64,000 nucleotides of DNA. Origin: Pleionea litopenaei (GTDB lineage: Bacteria > Pseudomonadota > Gammaproteobacteria > Enterobacterales > Kangiellaceae). A program made the translations under genes and the position numbers. Shown one piece after another: positions 51,869 to 63,442 of this stretch. Location of the stretch: positions 620,001-684,000 of the forward strand of contig NZ_CP133548.1 in NCBI RefSeq assembly GCF_031198435.1. Reading direction: 5' to 3'. Within the stretch, counting starts at the first letter, position 1. Every line of letters starts with the position of its first letter. The notes below the pieces were generated by a model. The model saw only the letters and a list, made by a program, of their open reading frames with translations. It had not been told where the DNA came from and did not search any database.

Positions 51869-52471
51869 TTAGGCTCACAAGATACCTTTTATGTCGGTAA
51901 CCTAAAGGGCGTTGGACGAATTTACCAACAAACCTTCATCGACACTTACAGCAAAGTTGCCTTTGCCAAACTCTACACCACAAAAACACCTATTACCGCA
52001 GCCGACATACTTAATGACAAAGTGCTACCTTACTTCCAGCAACATGAGTTACCCATGTTGCGAGTATTAACGGATCGCGGCACTGAGTATTGTGGAAAAG
52101 TTGAACATCACGACTATCAGCTGTATTTAGCAATCAATGACATCGAGCATACAAAGACTAAAGCAATGTCACCGCAAACCAATGGTATCTGCGAACGATT
52201 CCATAAAACGATATTGAACGAGTTCTACCAGGTTACATTTCGGAAGAAATTATACAGTTCACTGGATGAGCTTCAAAAGGATCTGGACGAATGGATAGTT
52301 TACTACAATAATGAACGCACCCATCAAGGAAAAATGTGTTGTGGACGAACGCCCAATGAAACATTAATTGATGGTAAGAGAATTTGGGCTGACAAAAATC
52401 TAGCTCAAATCTAAACTGACAGACACCAATTGAAAAACGGGTAACTGTCAGATTAAGTCTGAGCTAGTACA
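51869..52471 (+). mobile_element. Truncated IS481-family copy (transposase 3' half and one end)
   Basis: The sequence equals the complement of 5411-6013 of the complete IS481 element. The frame is open from LGSQDTFYVGNL at 51869 to the stop at 52414, holding the catalytic D in VLTDRGTEYC and E in NGICERFHK but missing the N-terminal helix-turn-helix and about 165 codons. The element ends with the intact repeat whose complement starts TGTACTAGCTCAG, at 52471. The left half was lost where IS256 copy C now abuts. An ATG at 52022 is internal and not a real start. Confidence 0.9.
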
Positions 52472-52570
52472 CCTTACTTCTAAGGCAAATAGCGGACAAA
52501 ATGAATGAACTTTATTGACGATCGAATATCAGCTACGACATCTGATTCCAGCTTATCAATAGTAACGGGC

Positions 52571-53026
52571 TTACCCTAGTTTTCTCAGAGCATCCCCAAT
52601 TTCTTCCTCGGGTGGTTCTTCGTAGATAAGCGTAGTTGAAGGGTTTACATGACCAGCAATCTTTTGAGCGACCTTTACCGATCTCTTCTGTTTGTGTATC
52701 ACATCGGTAATCACGGTTCGGCGACCACTGTGCGAGCTTGCTTTTTCTATACCAGCCCAGTAACGAAGCATCAAAGCCATATGCTCTTGAAGTGTATTTG
52801 GAGAATACGGTCCACCTTTCTGAGTGATAAAAAGAGGTGAGGAAGGGGAGAGAGAATGCTCCTTCTCCAATCGAAAAGTCAAATATTCCTCGAGTGCTTT
52901 TCGAAGCTCAACATCCACCAAAGGTAAGTCTCGTGACTTTCCTTTGTGCTTTTTAACGTCCGGATAGAACTCTTTCGGATCGATTTCCGCACCAGCTTTA
53001 GCCAATTTCTCTATCTGGCGCACCAA
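52571..53026 (-). pseudogene. C-terminal remnant of a tyrosine integrase
   Basis: About 151 codons matching the C-terminal catalytic half of a site-specific recombinase: KKHKGKSRDLPL, SSHSGRRTVITDVIHK (HxxR), QKIAGHVNPSTTLIYEE (His and Tyr nucleophile). The N-terminal half with the first Arg is missing, and a stop lies about 9 codons upstream of the first TTG. The break is about 30-60 bp from the tnpT stop, where the metal-resistance transposon could have its left end. Not functional. Confidence 0.75.
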
Positions 53027-53103
53027 TTTGAGGGTTGGCCGGGATTACGATCAAATGCAGCCACTTCGCTTGTAACTGATTGAATTACAGTTCTTTTTTA
53101 TCT

Positions 53104-54090
53104 TCAGGATTTGCCGGATTTAGCCGAATCCTTTAACAAGCGAAGCTCTGTTTCCAGTTTAGTATTTTCAAGCTCTAAATCACGGATCTTTTTGGATTCC
53201 AATACGAGCTTTTGATCTAACGTAGTCCTTAATTTCGCAGTCTCAGCTTTTTCATTTTCAGTACGTTCCAGTTTTAACAGTGTTTGATTCAGTTCTTGCT
53301 TTAGATTATCTGTTATTTTGCAGAGTTCTTTTACCTTGTCTTCAAGCTTGTGATTATCCTTTTGTACGGCTCTTAATTCGGTGACTAATCGACTGTTATC
53401 TTTATTAAGTTGAGTAATGTCGGTTTGTTTTATCACTAACGTTTGATTTAGCTGACGCAGTTCACTTTGAAGTTGTTGGATCTGCTGTTCGTGTTGACGT
53501 TGCTCCTGTTCCCTCTGCACTTTCACCGACTCCCGATAGTGTACCAAGCTGTCCCGCGCATGTTGGTGATTGTCTTTTAAAGTGACTATTTGACTGTCTT
53601 TTTCTGCAAGGACAGCTTGTAATTTTTGAGTTTCAGATTGTTCATTCAGGAGCTTTGATTCTACTTCTGTAGCGTGTTCTTTCGACTTGGTGATTTCGCT
53701 CTTTAGTATTTCAATTTCACTTTTCGCGGACTCAAGTTTCTGCGATTTAACTTTCTCAGTTTCCATTAACTCTCGATTTGAAACCTTGAGTTCGTCTACG
53801 GTCGCTTTGTGTGTCGATTCTGACTGCTTAACAATGTCATGGGCTTCCTGGTGCAACTTGGCCGCGAGTTTTGCGATCAGCTCTTTGATGCCACTACTGA
53901 GCAGAGCTTCATCATCGAGTCGTACACTATCTTCTGATTCAATATCTTTCAGATACCTGGATATGGTGGTCTTCGAACCTGTATTACCCAGCTCTACTCG
54001 TATGGCATCTATGGATGGGTTAAGCCCTTTACTCATAAGGGTTTGACGAGCTTTCTCAACATCATGTTTTGTTATACCAGAACGTGCCAT
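53104..54090 (-). CDS. tnpT: TnpT-like coiled-coil DNA-binding protein
   Basis: 328 residues. The N-terminal KfrA-type DNA-binding domain (GITKHDVEKARQTLMSKGLN, TGSKTTISRYLKDIE, about 5-55) is followed by a very long coiled coil (about 70-325) rich in Gln, Glu and Leu. In Tn4651-type Tn3 transposons TnpT is the accessory protein that, with the tyrosine recombinase TnpS, resolves cointegrates at the site between them. Here it is divergent from tnpS across 189 bp, the expected arrangement. ATG 54090 has AGAGG ahead. A KfrA-like plasmid protein is the alternative, but the neighbour argues for TnpT. Confidence 0.8.
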   Translation of the reverse strand: MARSGITKHDVEKARQTLMSKGLNPSIDAIRVELGNTGSKTTISRYLKDIESEDSVRLDDEALLSSGIKELIAKLAAKLHQEAHDIVKQSESTHKATVDELKVSNRELMETEKVKSQKLESAKSEIEILKSEITKSKEHATEVESKLLNEQSETQKLQAVLAEKDSQIVTLKDNHQHARDSLVHYRESVKVQREQEQRQHEQQIQQLQSELRQLNQTLVIKQTDITQLNKDNSRLVTELRAVQKDNHKLEDKVKELCKITDNLKQELNQTLLKLERTENEKAETAKLRTTLDQKLVLESKKIRDLELENTKLETELRLLKDSAKSGKS

Positions 54091-54279
54091 AGGAGCCTCT
54101 GTGATTATTTGATACTGTAATACGTAATATGTATATCCATACTATATTCGCATTGTTTGATGTACAAAGACAACATAAATCTGACATTGAATAATAGATA
54201 ATTATCACATGTTAGGTAGATATTTGGGTATAATCGAAACCAAATTGGTACGAAAAGCGGATTTACTCAGGACATTTAA
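54091..54279. promoter_or_regulatory. Candidate resolution site (rst) and divergent promoters
   Basis: 189 bp between divergent tnpT and tnpS. It contains short imperfect inverted repeats (GTTTGATGTACAAAGAC around 54156-54172, ACCAAATTGGT around 54239-54249) of the size expected for a tyrosine-recombinase core. In Tn4651 the recombination core lies in this gap. The exact core here cannot be fixed by eye. Confidence 0.5.
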
Positions 54280-55197
54280 ATGGCCGGCACCAACAACATT
54301 AATAAGTACATTAGCGCAGCGACCCGAGAGAACACGCGCCGCAGTTATCAAAGTGCGATCGAGCATTTCGAAGTGACTTGGGGCGGACTTTTACCAACAA
54401 CCGCAAACGGATTGGCTGATTATCTAGCGCATTATGCCGAATCGCTAAGCTATAACACACTCAAACAACGAACTGTGGCCATCGGCCAGTGGCACCAAGA
54501 TCAGGGACTTCCTGATCCGAGCAAGACTCCGTTGGTCAAAAAGGTACTCAAAGGGATTCGTGAGCTGCACCCAACACAATCAAAGCAAGCTCGTCCGCTA
54601 CACCTGGAAGCGTTGGAGCAAGTCATCGCGCATTTAGAAAGTCACATTTCAGCTGACCCAAAAGATTTATTGAGAGCCTATCGAGACAGGGCTTTATTGC
54701 TAATTGGTTTTTGGAGAGGATTTCGTAGCGATGAACTCTGTCGTTTACACTTTGAAAATATTGAAACTGCGAATCACGGGATGAAACTCTTTCTGCCGCG
54801 TTCGAAAGGTGACCGGCACACACTAGGTCGATATTATTTTACACCAGCCTTACAGAAGCTTTGTCCGGTAAATGCCTTCGAAGACTGGAGGCAAGTTTCT
54901 GGTTTGAGCAAAGGGCCTATCTTTGTGGGAGTGACTCGTTGGGGAAGTTTAAAGCAAGATGCACTACATCCTAACAGTGTGATACCAATCATCCGCAAAG
55001 CTTTCAAGGACGCACAGTTATTAGAGCCAGAATCTTACTCATCACATTCATTAAGACGTGGTTTTGCTTCTTGGGCTGCATCTAACGACTGGAACACAAA
55101 AGAACTTATGGAATATGTAGGTTGGAAAGACCTAAAGTCAGCAATGCGTTACATTGAAAGCAATGCAAGTTCGAACTTATTTTTAAGTGCGTCGTAA
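54280..55197 (+). CDS. tnpS: TnpS-like tyrosine recombinase
   Basis: 305 residues: an N-terminal SAM-like core-binding domain (about 5-90: ENTRRSYQSAIEHFEVTW) and a catalytic domain with Arg in FWRGFRSDELCRL, HxxR as HSLRRGFA, Trp in YVGWKDLKS (replacing the usual His) and Tyr in MRYIESN. It resembles TnpS, the cointegrate resolvase of Tn4651/Tn5041-like transposons. ATG 54280 has AGGA about 8 nt ahead. It precedes the metal-efflux passenger genes, which are on the opposite strand. Confidence 0.82.
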   Translation: MAGTNNINKYISAATRENTRRSYQSAIEHFEVTWGGLLPTTANGLADYLAHYAESLSYNTLKQRTVAIGQWHQDQGLPDPSKTPLVKKVLKGIRELHPTQSKQARPLHLEALEQVIAHLESHISADPKDLLRAYRDRALLLIGFWRGFRSDELCRLHFENIETANHGMKLFLPRSKGDRHTLGRYYFTPALQKLCPVNAFEDWRQVSGLSKGPIFVGVTRWGSLKQDALHPNSVIPIIRKAFKDAQLLEPESYSSHSLRRGFASWAASNDWNTKELMEYVGWKDLKSAMRYIESNASSNLFLSAS

Positions 55198-55302
55198 TTA
55201 AAATATTAGAGATATTTTAATGTCAGGATTTTTTATTAAATTTAATTAGATACAAGCGAATTAGTTAAAGTAAGCGCTTTTTACTTACAGAGCTATAACG
55301 AG

Positions 55303-55671
55303 CTAATCTTTATCATTTTTTGCTTTTTGGATAATGTTTGCGAGATTGGGATCGATTCTCATAGGTTTGAGCGGACTAACATTACTTCCGCCCGTGTTAC
55401 CTTCTGGAACTCCTTTAACAGCAGTTAAGAGAGCTGCGCCTATAAGTCGAATTACCTGCCCCCAAACTTCTCGAAAATCTTTTTGTTTGATACCCCACAC
55501 TAACATTAGATAATGAACCTTGATATGCCAATAGGTTGAAGGTTGGCCCAATACATGAGCATTTTCAAGAAAGGAAAACGCTTTGTCAAAATGCCCTTTT
55601 TTTTGCGCCTCCAATGATTTAGCAATTTCCCTCTCTACAAAGGGACCAATATTTCTTCGATAACTAGTCAT
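55303..55671 (-). CDS. DUF3703-family protein
   Basis: 122 residues: SYRRNIGPFVEREIAKSLEA, FSFLENAHVLGQPSTYWHIK and a hydrophobic segment LIRLIGAALLTAVKGVPEGN. DUF3703 proteins commonly follow heavy-metal efflux genes or mercury/cobalt transporters. The conserved HVLGQP and PEGNTGG are present. The role is unknown, though the His residues and context suggest metal handling. It is last in the czc operon, 100 bp after czcA with a hairpin in between, so expression may be reduced. Confidence 0.8.
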   Translation of the reverse strand: MTSYRRNIGPFVEREIAKSLEAQKKGHFDKAFSFLENAHVLGQPSTYWHIKVHYLMLVWGIKQKDFREVWGQVIRLIGAALLTAVKGVPEGNTGGSNVSPLKPMRIDPNLANIIQKAKNDKD

Positions 55672-55735
55672 AGAAACTTACTCTTATTATTCGTTCCGCT
55701 AAATTATTTCATCAAATTAATTTTAAAGTGAAGTA

Positions 55736-55759
55736 CGGGCAGAATTAAACTTCTGCCCG
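55736..55759 (-). terminator. Hairpin between czcA and the DUF3703 gene
   Basis: A 9-bp stem CGGGCAGAA / TTCTGCCCG has a 6-nt loop. On the minus strand it is followed by TACTTCACTTT, not a clean T-run, so it may attenuate more than stop transcription. Confidence 0.5.
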
Positions 55760-55771
55760 CAAAACTACTTA

Positions 55772-58891
<3,120 letters not shown>

Positions 58892-59809
58892 CTAATGTTC
58901 ATGTTCCGCTTCGGATTTTTCGATGTCGGCTTTTATTAGGTAACTGTTGGTGCTGACGTATTCCTGCCCCTCTGACACACCTGACAGCACTTCGACGAAA
59001 TGATTGTCACTGCGTCCAAGCATGAGAGGTACAAAGTGATATTCATCCCCAGCTTTAGTAAAAACACCTATTTTACCGCCCAGGGTTTGAAGCGCTTGTT
59101 TCTCAACCGTTAGTTCCGCTTGAAATTGCTCGATAATAATACGTCCCTCAACCAATAAACCTGGCGTCAGATTACTTGATTGGTTATTAATTTTTACGCG
59201 CGCTAATAAAAATGGCTTGTCTAAGACAGGAATAACATGGGAGATGGTGCCGTTCAATTCGAATCCATTTGCCTCAATCAACACAACTTGTCCGTCACGA
59301 ACCTTAGTTTGTTGTGATGGATATATTCGAAATTCAGCCCATAGCGTCTCGAAATTGGCGATAGAAAACAGTATTTGATCTTGTGTGACTTCACCGGTAT
59401 TGGCATGGCGCTGAATAACCGTTCCTGATATGGGCGCTTTCACCGTATAGTTATTCAAGCTTTCGTTAGACTCGATCTTAGCCAACAAATCGCCTCGATT
59501 GACCCGATCTCCTATCGATTTCTTGACGGATTTAATTAACCCTGAATAGCGCGCACGAACATGGCTCAACTGCTCAGGCCCGGTTGCCAGACTGCCGTAA
59601 ACTATAACGCTTCGGTTTACAATGTTTGAAGACGCTATCGCAGTTTCAATACCAACGTTTGAAGCCATTTCCTTGTCAATTTGGGTTGATTGATCGTCGT
59701 CGTGTTGTCGCTCTTTATCATGCTCGTGCTGCCCACTAGCTATGACAATCGTCGACACAAACAGTAATAGGCCTGACAAAAACAGACATAAAATATTGCG
59801 TTGTTTCAT
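58892..59809 (-). CDS. czcB: Efflux periplasmic adaptor (membrane-fusion protein)
   Basis: 305 residues with a signal peptide (about 1-25), a His/Asp-rich N-terminus (HEHDKERQHDDDQ) and a His-rich C-terminal end (EAEHEH), probable metal-binding patches. Lipoyl/barrel-sandwich parts are visible (ARYSGLIKSVKKSIGDRVNRGDLLAKIES, ..KAPISGTVIQRHANTGEV). It is short for CzcB (usually above 380), which implies a minimal hairpin. It links the RND pump to the outer-membrane channel. AGGATAATCATA precedes the ATG, and it is 18 bp from czcC. Confidence 0.88.
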   Translation of the reverse strand: MKQRNILCLFLSGLLLFVSTIVIASGQHEHDKERQHDDDQSTQIDKEMASNVGIETAIASSNIVNRSVIVYGSLATGPEQLSHVRARYSGLIKSVKKSIGDRVNRGDLLAKIESNESLNNYTVKAPISGTVIQRHANTGEVTQDQILFSIANFETLWAEFRIYPSQQTKVRDGQVVLIEANGFELNGTISHVIPVLDKPFLLARVKINNQSSNLTPGLLVEGRIIIEQFQAELTVEKQALQTLGGKIGVFTKAGDEYHFVPLMLGRSDNHFVEVLSGVSEGQEYVSTNSYLIKADIEKSEAEHEH

Positions 59810-59827
59810 TATGATTATCCTGTCGAT

Positions 59828-61123
59828 TTATCGATGTGTTTTACGCGAATAGCCATAGTCAGCTATGGACTCTGCTGTGAGTTGCTCGATGATCACCTGA
59901 TTGATCAAAGCAGAACGCGCCGATTCGATAAGTTGTTTTTTTGCAGCAAGAAGTTCCTGTTGAGCCGCGATAAAGTCTTGATACTTTAAGCGGCCTCGTT
60001 CATAAGCATCTCGTGTAAGTGCCAGTGCATTTTCGAGAACAGGAATCACAGCTTCACTTAATTTCCGGTAAACCGTGATGTGTTGCTGCCGTTGGGAAAA
60101 GGCGTTGAATACTTGTTCATGTAAGGCAAGTAAATGATCCGTTCGTCGATAGGCAACGGAATTACTTTCTGCCAATGCAGCGTTAACTCGGCTCTTATTC
60201 CTACTCTCACTGAACAGAGGCATGGAGAATCCCGCTGTCAGTGATGTATCCCTACTGTCCTGAGCGCGCTTTACTCCCAATTGCCAAGAGAAATCGGCTT
60301 GATTCTCAGTTTTCGCCAATCGGATTTCCGCTTGTTTTAGCCGCATTTCACTGGCAAAAACTTGCAAAGAAGGAGAACGCTTCACTTTCTCAAACAACGT
60401 ATCAAAGCTAAGGTCGCTACCAAACGCATACAAGTTACCTTCAAGCTCAAAATCTTTGCGCGATGTATCGCCCCAAAAACGCGCGAGCGCCACTTGTTGG
60501 CGTAGCAACTTTTGTTGCAAGCTGAGCTCTTGAACCTGCGACTGCACCAGCTGAGCCTTGGCTCGCATGACTTCGGCATCCGAAGCCGCGCCGCGTTCAG
60601 CTCGCTTTTTTACTACCTTGTAGAATGATTCCGCAAGCTTGATAGCTTCTTTAGAAAGTCGAAGCTCCTCTTGAGTCCCTAAAGTTTGAATAAACCTCAC
60701 TGTCACTTCACCAAGAATATCAAGCGTTTGCGCTTGTTGCTCAAACTTGAAACGCTCCAAACGCGCATCCATCACTGATAATCGTGATTGACGTTTATCG
60801 CCCAACTCAATCACTGAGGATAATGCGACGGTGATCTCAGCGTTGTTCTCGCCCTGAGCATTACCGCTCCCAGCGATGTTCTCAAGGTCTACACCGAACT
60901 CTACCCCTGGCTTTAACTGACTGGTCTCCCGAAGTGACTCCAAGGTTTGCCGTTGAAAATCAAATTGGTGTAGCTGAGGATTTTGCTCCAGCGTTTTTTG
61001 TAGAACCGATTTTAATGTCAGGCTCTGTTTTGGTGACTTGAAAGTTTCAGTGCCACCATCATTTGCCCACGCACTGCCTACCGCACAGGCGAGCAAAAAT
61101 AGAGAAACGATAGGTTTCTTCAT
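59828..61123 (-). CDS. czcC: TolC-family outer-membrane efflux channel
   Basis: 431 residues: a signal peptide (about 1-20, SAWAND), then two OEP repeats rich in long helices (QTLDILGEVTVRFIQTLGTQEELRLSK, AALAESNSVAYRRTDHLLALHEQVFNAFSQRQ). The characteristic RAERGAASDAEVMRAKAQL is present in the first coil. It forms the trimeric exit duct of the CzcCBA system. GAGG lies 9 nt before ATG 61123. It is first of the three pump genes, 75 bp after the small His-rich protein. Confidence 0.9.
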   Translation of the reverse strand: MKKPIVSLFLLACAVGSAWANDGGTETFKSPKQSLTLKSVLQKTLEQNPQLHQFDFQRQTLESLRETSQLKPGVEFGVDLENIAGSGNAQGENNAEITVALSSVIELGDKRQSRLSVMDARLERFKFEQQAQTLDILGEVTVRFIQTLGTQEELRLSKEAIKLAESFYKVVKKRAERGAASDAEVMRAKAQLVQSQVQELSLQQKLLRQQVALARFWGDTSRKDFELEGNLYAFGSDLSFDTLFEKVKRSPSLQVFASEMRLKQAEIRLAKTENQADFSWQLGVKRAQDSRDTSLTAGFSMPLFSESRNKSRVNAALAESNSVAYRRTDHLLALHEQVFNAFSQRQQHITVYRKLSEAVIPVLENALALTRDAYERGRLKYQDFIAAQQELLAAKKQLIESARSALINQVIIEQLTAESIADYGYSRKTHR

Positions 61124-61197
61124 AAAAGTACCTCATGAATAAACTGACTAGCTGTCCAAAGAAAAACACTTTGGCCTGGTAAAAGTAGAATTACTGT

Positions 61198-61578
61198 CTA
61201 GCTTATTGGGGGAGGGTTATCTTGTGACGGAGTGATAGAAAGATAAGTGTTTCGATAACCGAACTTTTTGTCGCGCGAACTGGAAGAAAATAAGTTTTCA
61301 TTGACGTTTGGAAGATAAACTTGTGCAACGCCATGGCAATGACAACAGTGATGACAGTCAAATTTATCTAACTTGGCTTGCAGGTTACTTGTCACCTTCA
61401 GCTCATCGGGTGAAGAGTTGTTGGATTGTTCGTGAGAGTGCTCAAAAGTAAGGTGTTCACTGCCAGATTGATGAAATTGATGGGAATCCCATACTCCAGC
61501 GACCGATTGCAGTGCAACCAAAAGCATTAATATGTAGGCAAAGTTATGTCTTCTCATCAACTGATACTTAGTAATCAT
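61198..61578 (-). CDS. His/Cys-rich exported protein of the czc operon
   Basis: 126 residues: a signal helix (about 10-28), then HQFHQSGSEHLTFEHSHEQ and the cluster FDCHHCCHCHG, ending NPPPIS. The Cys/His density suggests binding of soft metal ions in the periplasm. Such small proteins often lead CzcCBA operons in Gammaproteobacteria. It is the promoter-proximal gene behind the MerR-type operator. The exact start (61578, or ATG 61557) is not certain. Confidence 0.72.
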   Translation of the reverse strand: MITKYQLMRRHNFAYILMLLVALQSVAGVWDSHQFHQSGSEHLTFEHSHEQSNNSSPDELKVTSNLQAKLDKFDCHHCCHCHGVAQVYLPNVNENLFSSSSRDKKFGYRNTYLSITPSQDNPPPIS

Positions 61579-61693
61579 TCATATTATTTAGCGAAATATA
61601 GACTAACAAAATTCGCGATGGTTTCAATTTATGTCACTCTTTAAATGACTATTAGATTATCTATCACCGGGCTCTTGAGCCTATACATCCATA

Positions 61694-61724
61694 AGGATAA
61701 ACTCTATAGTAACTATAGAGTCAA
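61694..61724 (-). promoter_or_regulatory. MerR-type promoter and operator of the czc operon
   Basis: A 21-bp palindrome, ACTCTATAGT A ACTATAGAGT (61701-61721), lies between -35 TTGACT (61724-61719) and -10 TATCCT (61699-61694) read on the minus strand. The spacer is 19 bp. Overlong spacers with an operator inside are the hallmark of MerR-family (CadR, PbrR, CueR) activated promoters. It drives the efflux operon, and the regulator reads away on the plus strand, 19 bp from the palindrome. Confidence 0.85.
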
Positions 61725-62084
61725 GGTTTTTTGAGTACATTTATGAAAATTGGTGAACTGGCAGAACGTTCAGGCTGCTCCATTCAAACCATTCGCTACT
61801 ATGAAAAGCTGCATTTGCTTCCCGCGCCTAGCCGCAGCAAGGGCAATTTTAGACTGTATAAGAGCGACTCATTAGAGCACCTTAAATTCATTAAACGATG
61901 TAGAGACTTAGATTTAGCGCTGACTGAGATAGGTCTGTTAATGAAAATCAAAGCCAAGCCTGAGCTTGAGTGCGATAGCGTAAATCGAATAATTGATACA
62001 CACCTGGAGCGAGTGGAATCTAAAATTGCTGAGTTTAAGCAACTGAAATCACAGCTAGTAAACCTAAGAGATACTTTGTACTGG

Positions 62085-62958
62085 TCAAGTCCAACCGGAC
62101 ACTTTCTTTAGAGAGTTTTCATAGTTAATTGGCGATAAATCACCGTTACTAGAATGCAGCCTTTCGAGGTTGTAATACTTCATGTAAGCTGCGACATCTT
62201 TTTTCATGTGTTCTCTGGTTGGTTGATGGACTTTTAAAATCCAGTCGTGCTTTAAACTACCAAAGAATCGCTCAACCACAGCATTGTCCCAACATGCGCC
62301 AACGTCACCCATGCTAGCCCCTCATATTGTAACTGGCCAGCAATTTTCGATAGTGATTGCTGGTATATTGAGAGCCGCGGTCACTATGAAATACGCAGCC
62401 TTTACTCGGCTGCCTCAAGTTATAGGCTTTCATTAACGCCTTGCTCACCAAGTCAGTCGTCATGCGTTTATCAATATGCCAGCCGACAATTCGTCTGGAA
62501 TATAAATCCATGACAACCGCCAAGTACATCCAGCCTTCACCAGTCTTCAAATATGTCACATCACCGGCCCAAACTTCGTTCGGAGCAACTGGATTGAAGT
62601 TTTGATTAAGCAAGTTATCAGCAACCGAATCGCTGTGTTTTCTTTTCGTTGTTACCTTATAAGCCAATCTTTGCGTCACAAATAGAGACAGTTCTTTCAT
62701 TAATCGACTGACTCGCCATTCGCCAATTTCAAAACCTTCCTGGCGAAGTTTTTTTGTCATTTCTCGACGCCCAAGACTCTGCCTACTCTGCTCAAATAAG
62801 CGTTTCATTCGATTCTTGATACGCCATTCATCCACATCAAATACGGGCTTTTCTCGATGCTTCCAGTCATAAAATGCTGATTTACTGACGTTTAGCAAGC
62901 GACAGAGCATTCTGACAGGATAGTGACAGGCTTCTGACTCAATAAACTCATACTTCAC
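62085..62958 (-). pseudogene. IS3 OrfB split by a 1-nt frameshift, copy 2
   Basis: Same frame organisation as copy 1: 214 residues from GTG 62958 to TAG (two catalytic Asp), then 75 residues from ATG 62312 carrying the catalytic Glu (VVERFFGSLK). The identical break in both copies shows that it predates the last duplication or transposition, so the element moved, or was moved by a relative, with the break already present. Confidence 0.88.
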
Positions 62959-63245
62959 TTCATTTCTTTTGCAAAGTATTGGCTGGCTTTTTTTAAAATC
63001 TCTTTTTCCATACGCAATTCTTTATTTTCTTTTCGAAGACGTAATAGTTCGGCTCTTTCATCTTCCGAAATAGAGCTTTCGCCTGCATCTGATTCTAGCT
63101 TTTCTTTCCAGCGATATAGCATATTCGTCGTAATTCCTAACGATTCAGCTGCTTTTGACACCGAATATCCCTGCTCAGTAACCAGAGCTACCGCATCTTC
63201 TTTAAAGCTTTGATCAAACTGTCGTCTTGACCTATTCTTGCTCAT
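62955..63245 (-). CDS. IS3-family OrfA, copy 2
   Basis: 96-residue helix-turn-helix protein, same sequence as the orfA of copy 1 (SKAAESLGITTNMLYRW, and LRLRKENKELRMEKEILKKA-like coil). Its stop overlaps the GTG of orfB. Confidence 0.9.
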   Translation of the reverse strand: MSKNRSRRQFDQSFKEDAVALVTEQGYSVSKAAESLGITTNMLYRWKEKLESDAGESSISEDERAELLRLRKENKELRMEKEILKKASQYFAKEMK

Positions 63246-63442
63246 CGGTACACCTCAATAAGTTAATCTAATTATCTCTTATTTAAGTGTCCGGTGTCAT
63301 TAAACCACTACACTTGTTCGAATACTCATAAAGCAAAATATTGCGGAATTTTGAAGCAATTGTCTAAAAATCAGTAAATATCAAAAAAATTGCTCTGACT
63401 GTTGTGCTAACAGCATTACCTTAAAAAGAATAAAAAATTGCA

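Larger units (their letters stand above)
62077..63312 (-). mobile_element. IS3-family element, copy 2, with CTT target duplication
   Basis: 1236 bp, reading identical by eye to copy 1 (37571-38806), same TGTA inverted-repeat ends. CTT flanks both sides (62074-62076 and 63313-63315). It sits inside the MerR-type regulator gene. Both copies in one 26-kb stretch can recombine with each other. Confidence 0.92.
61743..63377 (+). pseudogene. CadR/PbrR-like MerR regulator interrupted by IS3 copy 2
   Basis: MKIGELAERSGCSIQTIRYY is the MerR helix-turn-helix. A winged and dimer-helix part follows, with C77 in PELECDSVN. The IS3 element begins at 62077 in codon 112, after NLRDT, and the frame then runs into the IS and stops at 62111. 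Removing the IS and one CTT target copy restores the family C-terminus TCSNTHKAKYCGILKQLSKNQ (131 residues in all), with C112 and C121, close to the CadR triad C77, C112, C119. The remaining truncated protein (about 122 residues) keeps DNA-binding and dimer helices but lacks two of the three metal ligands. It would presumably still bind the operator but not respond normally to metal. Confidence 0.88.

Noticed and set aside
52022-52414. 130-codon ORF taken as an independent integrase gene
   Set aside because: It is the in-frame 3' part of a truncated IS481 transposase, with sequence continuous back to 51869.
53687-54046. 119-codon plus-strand ORF rich in Ser
   Set aside because: Antisense to the tnpT coiled coil; composition is the mirror of Glu/Lys/Gln codons.
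61731-61742. TTG start at 61731 for the MerR regulator
   Set aside because: ATG 61743 begins exactly at the family start MKIGELA; the four extra residues are not family-like.
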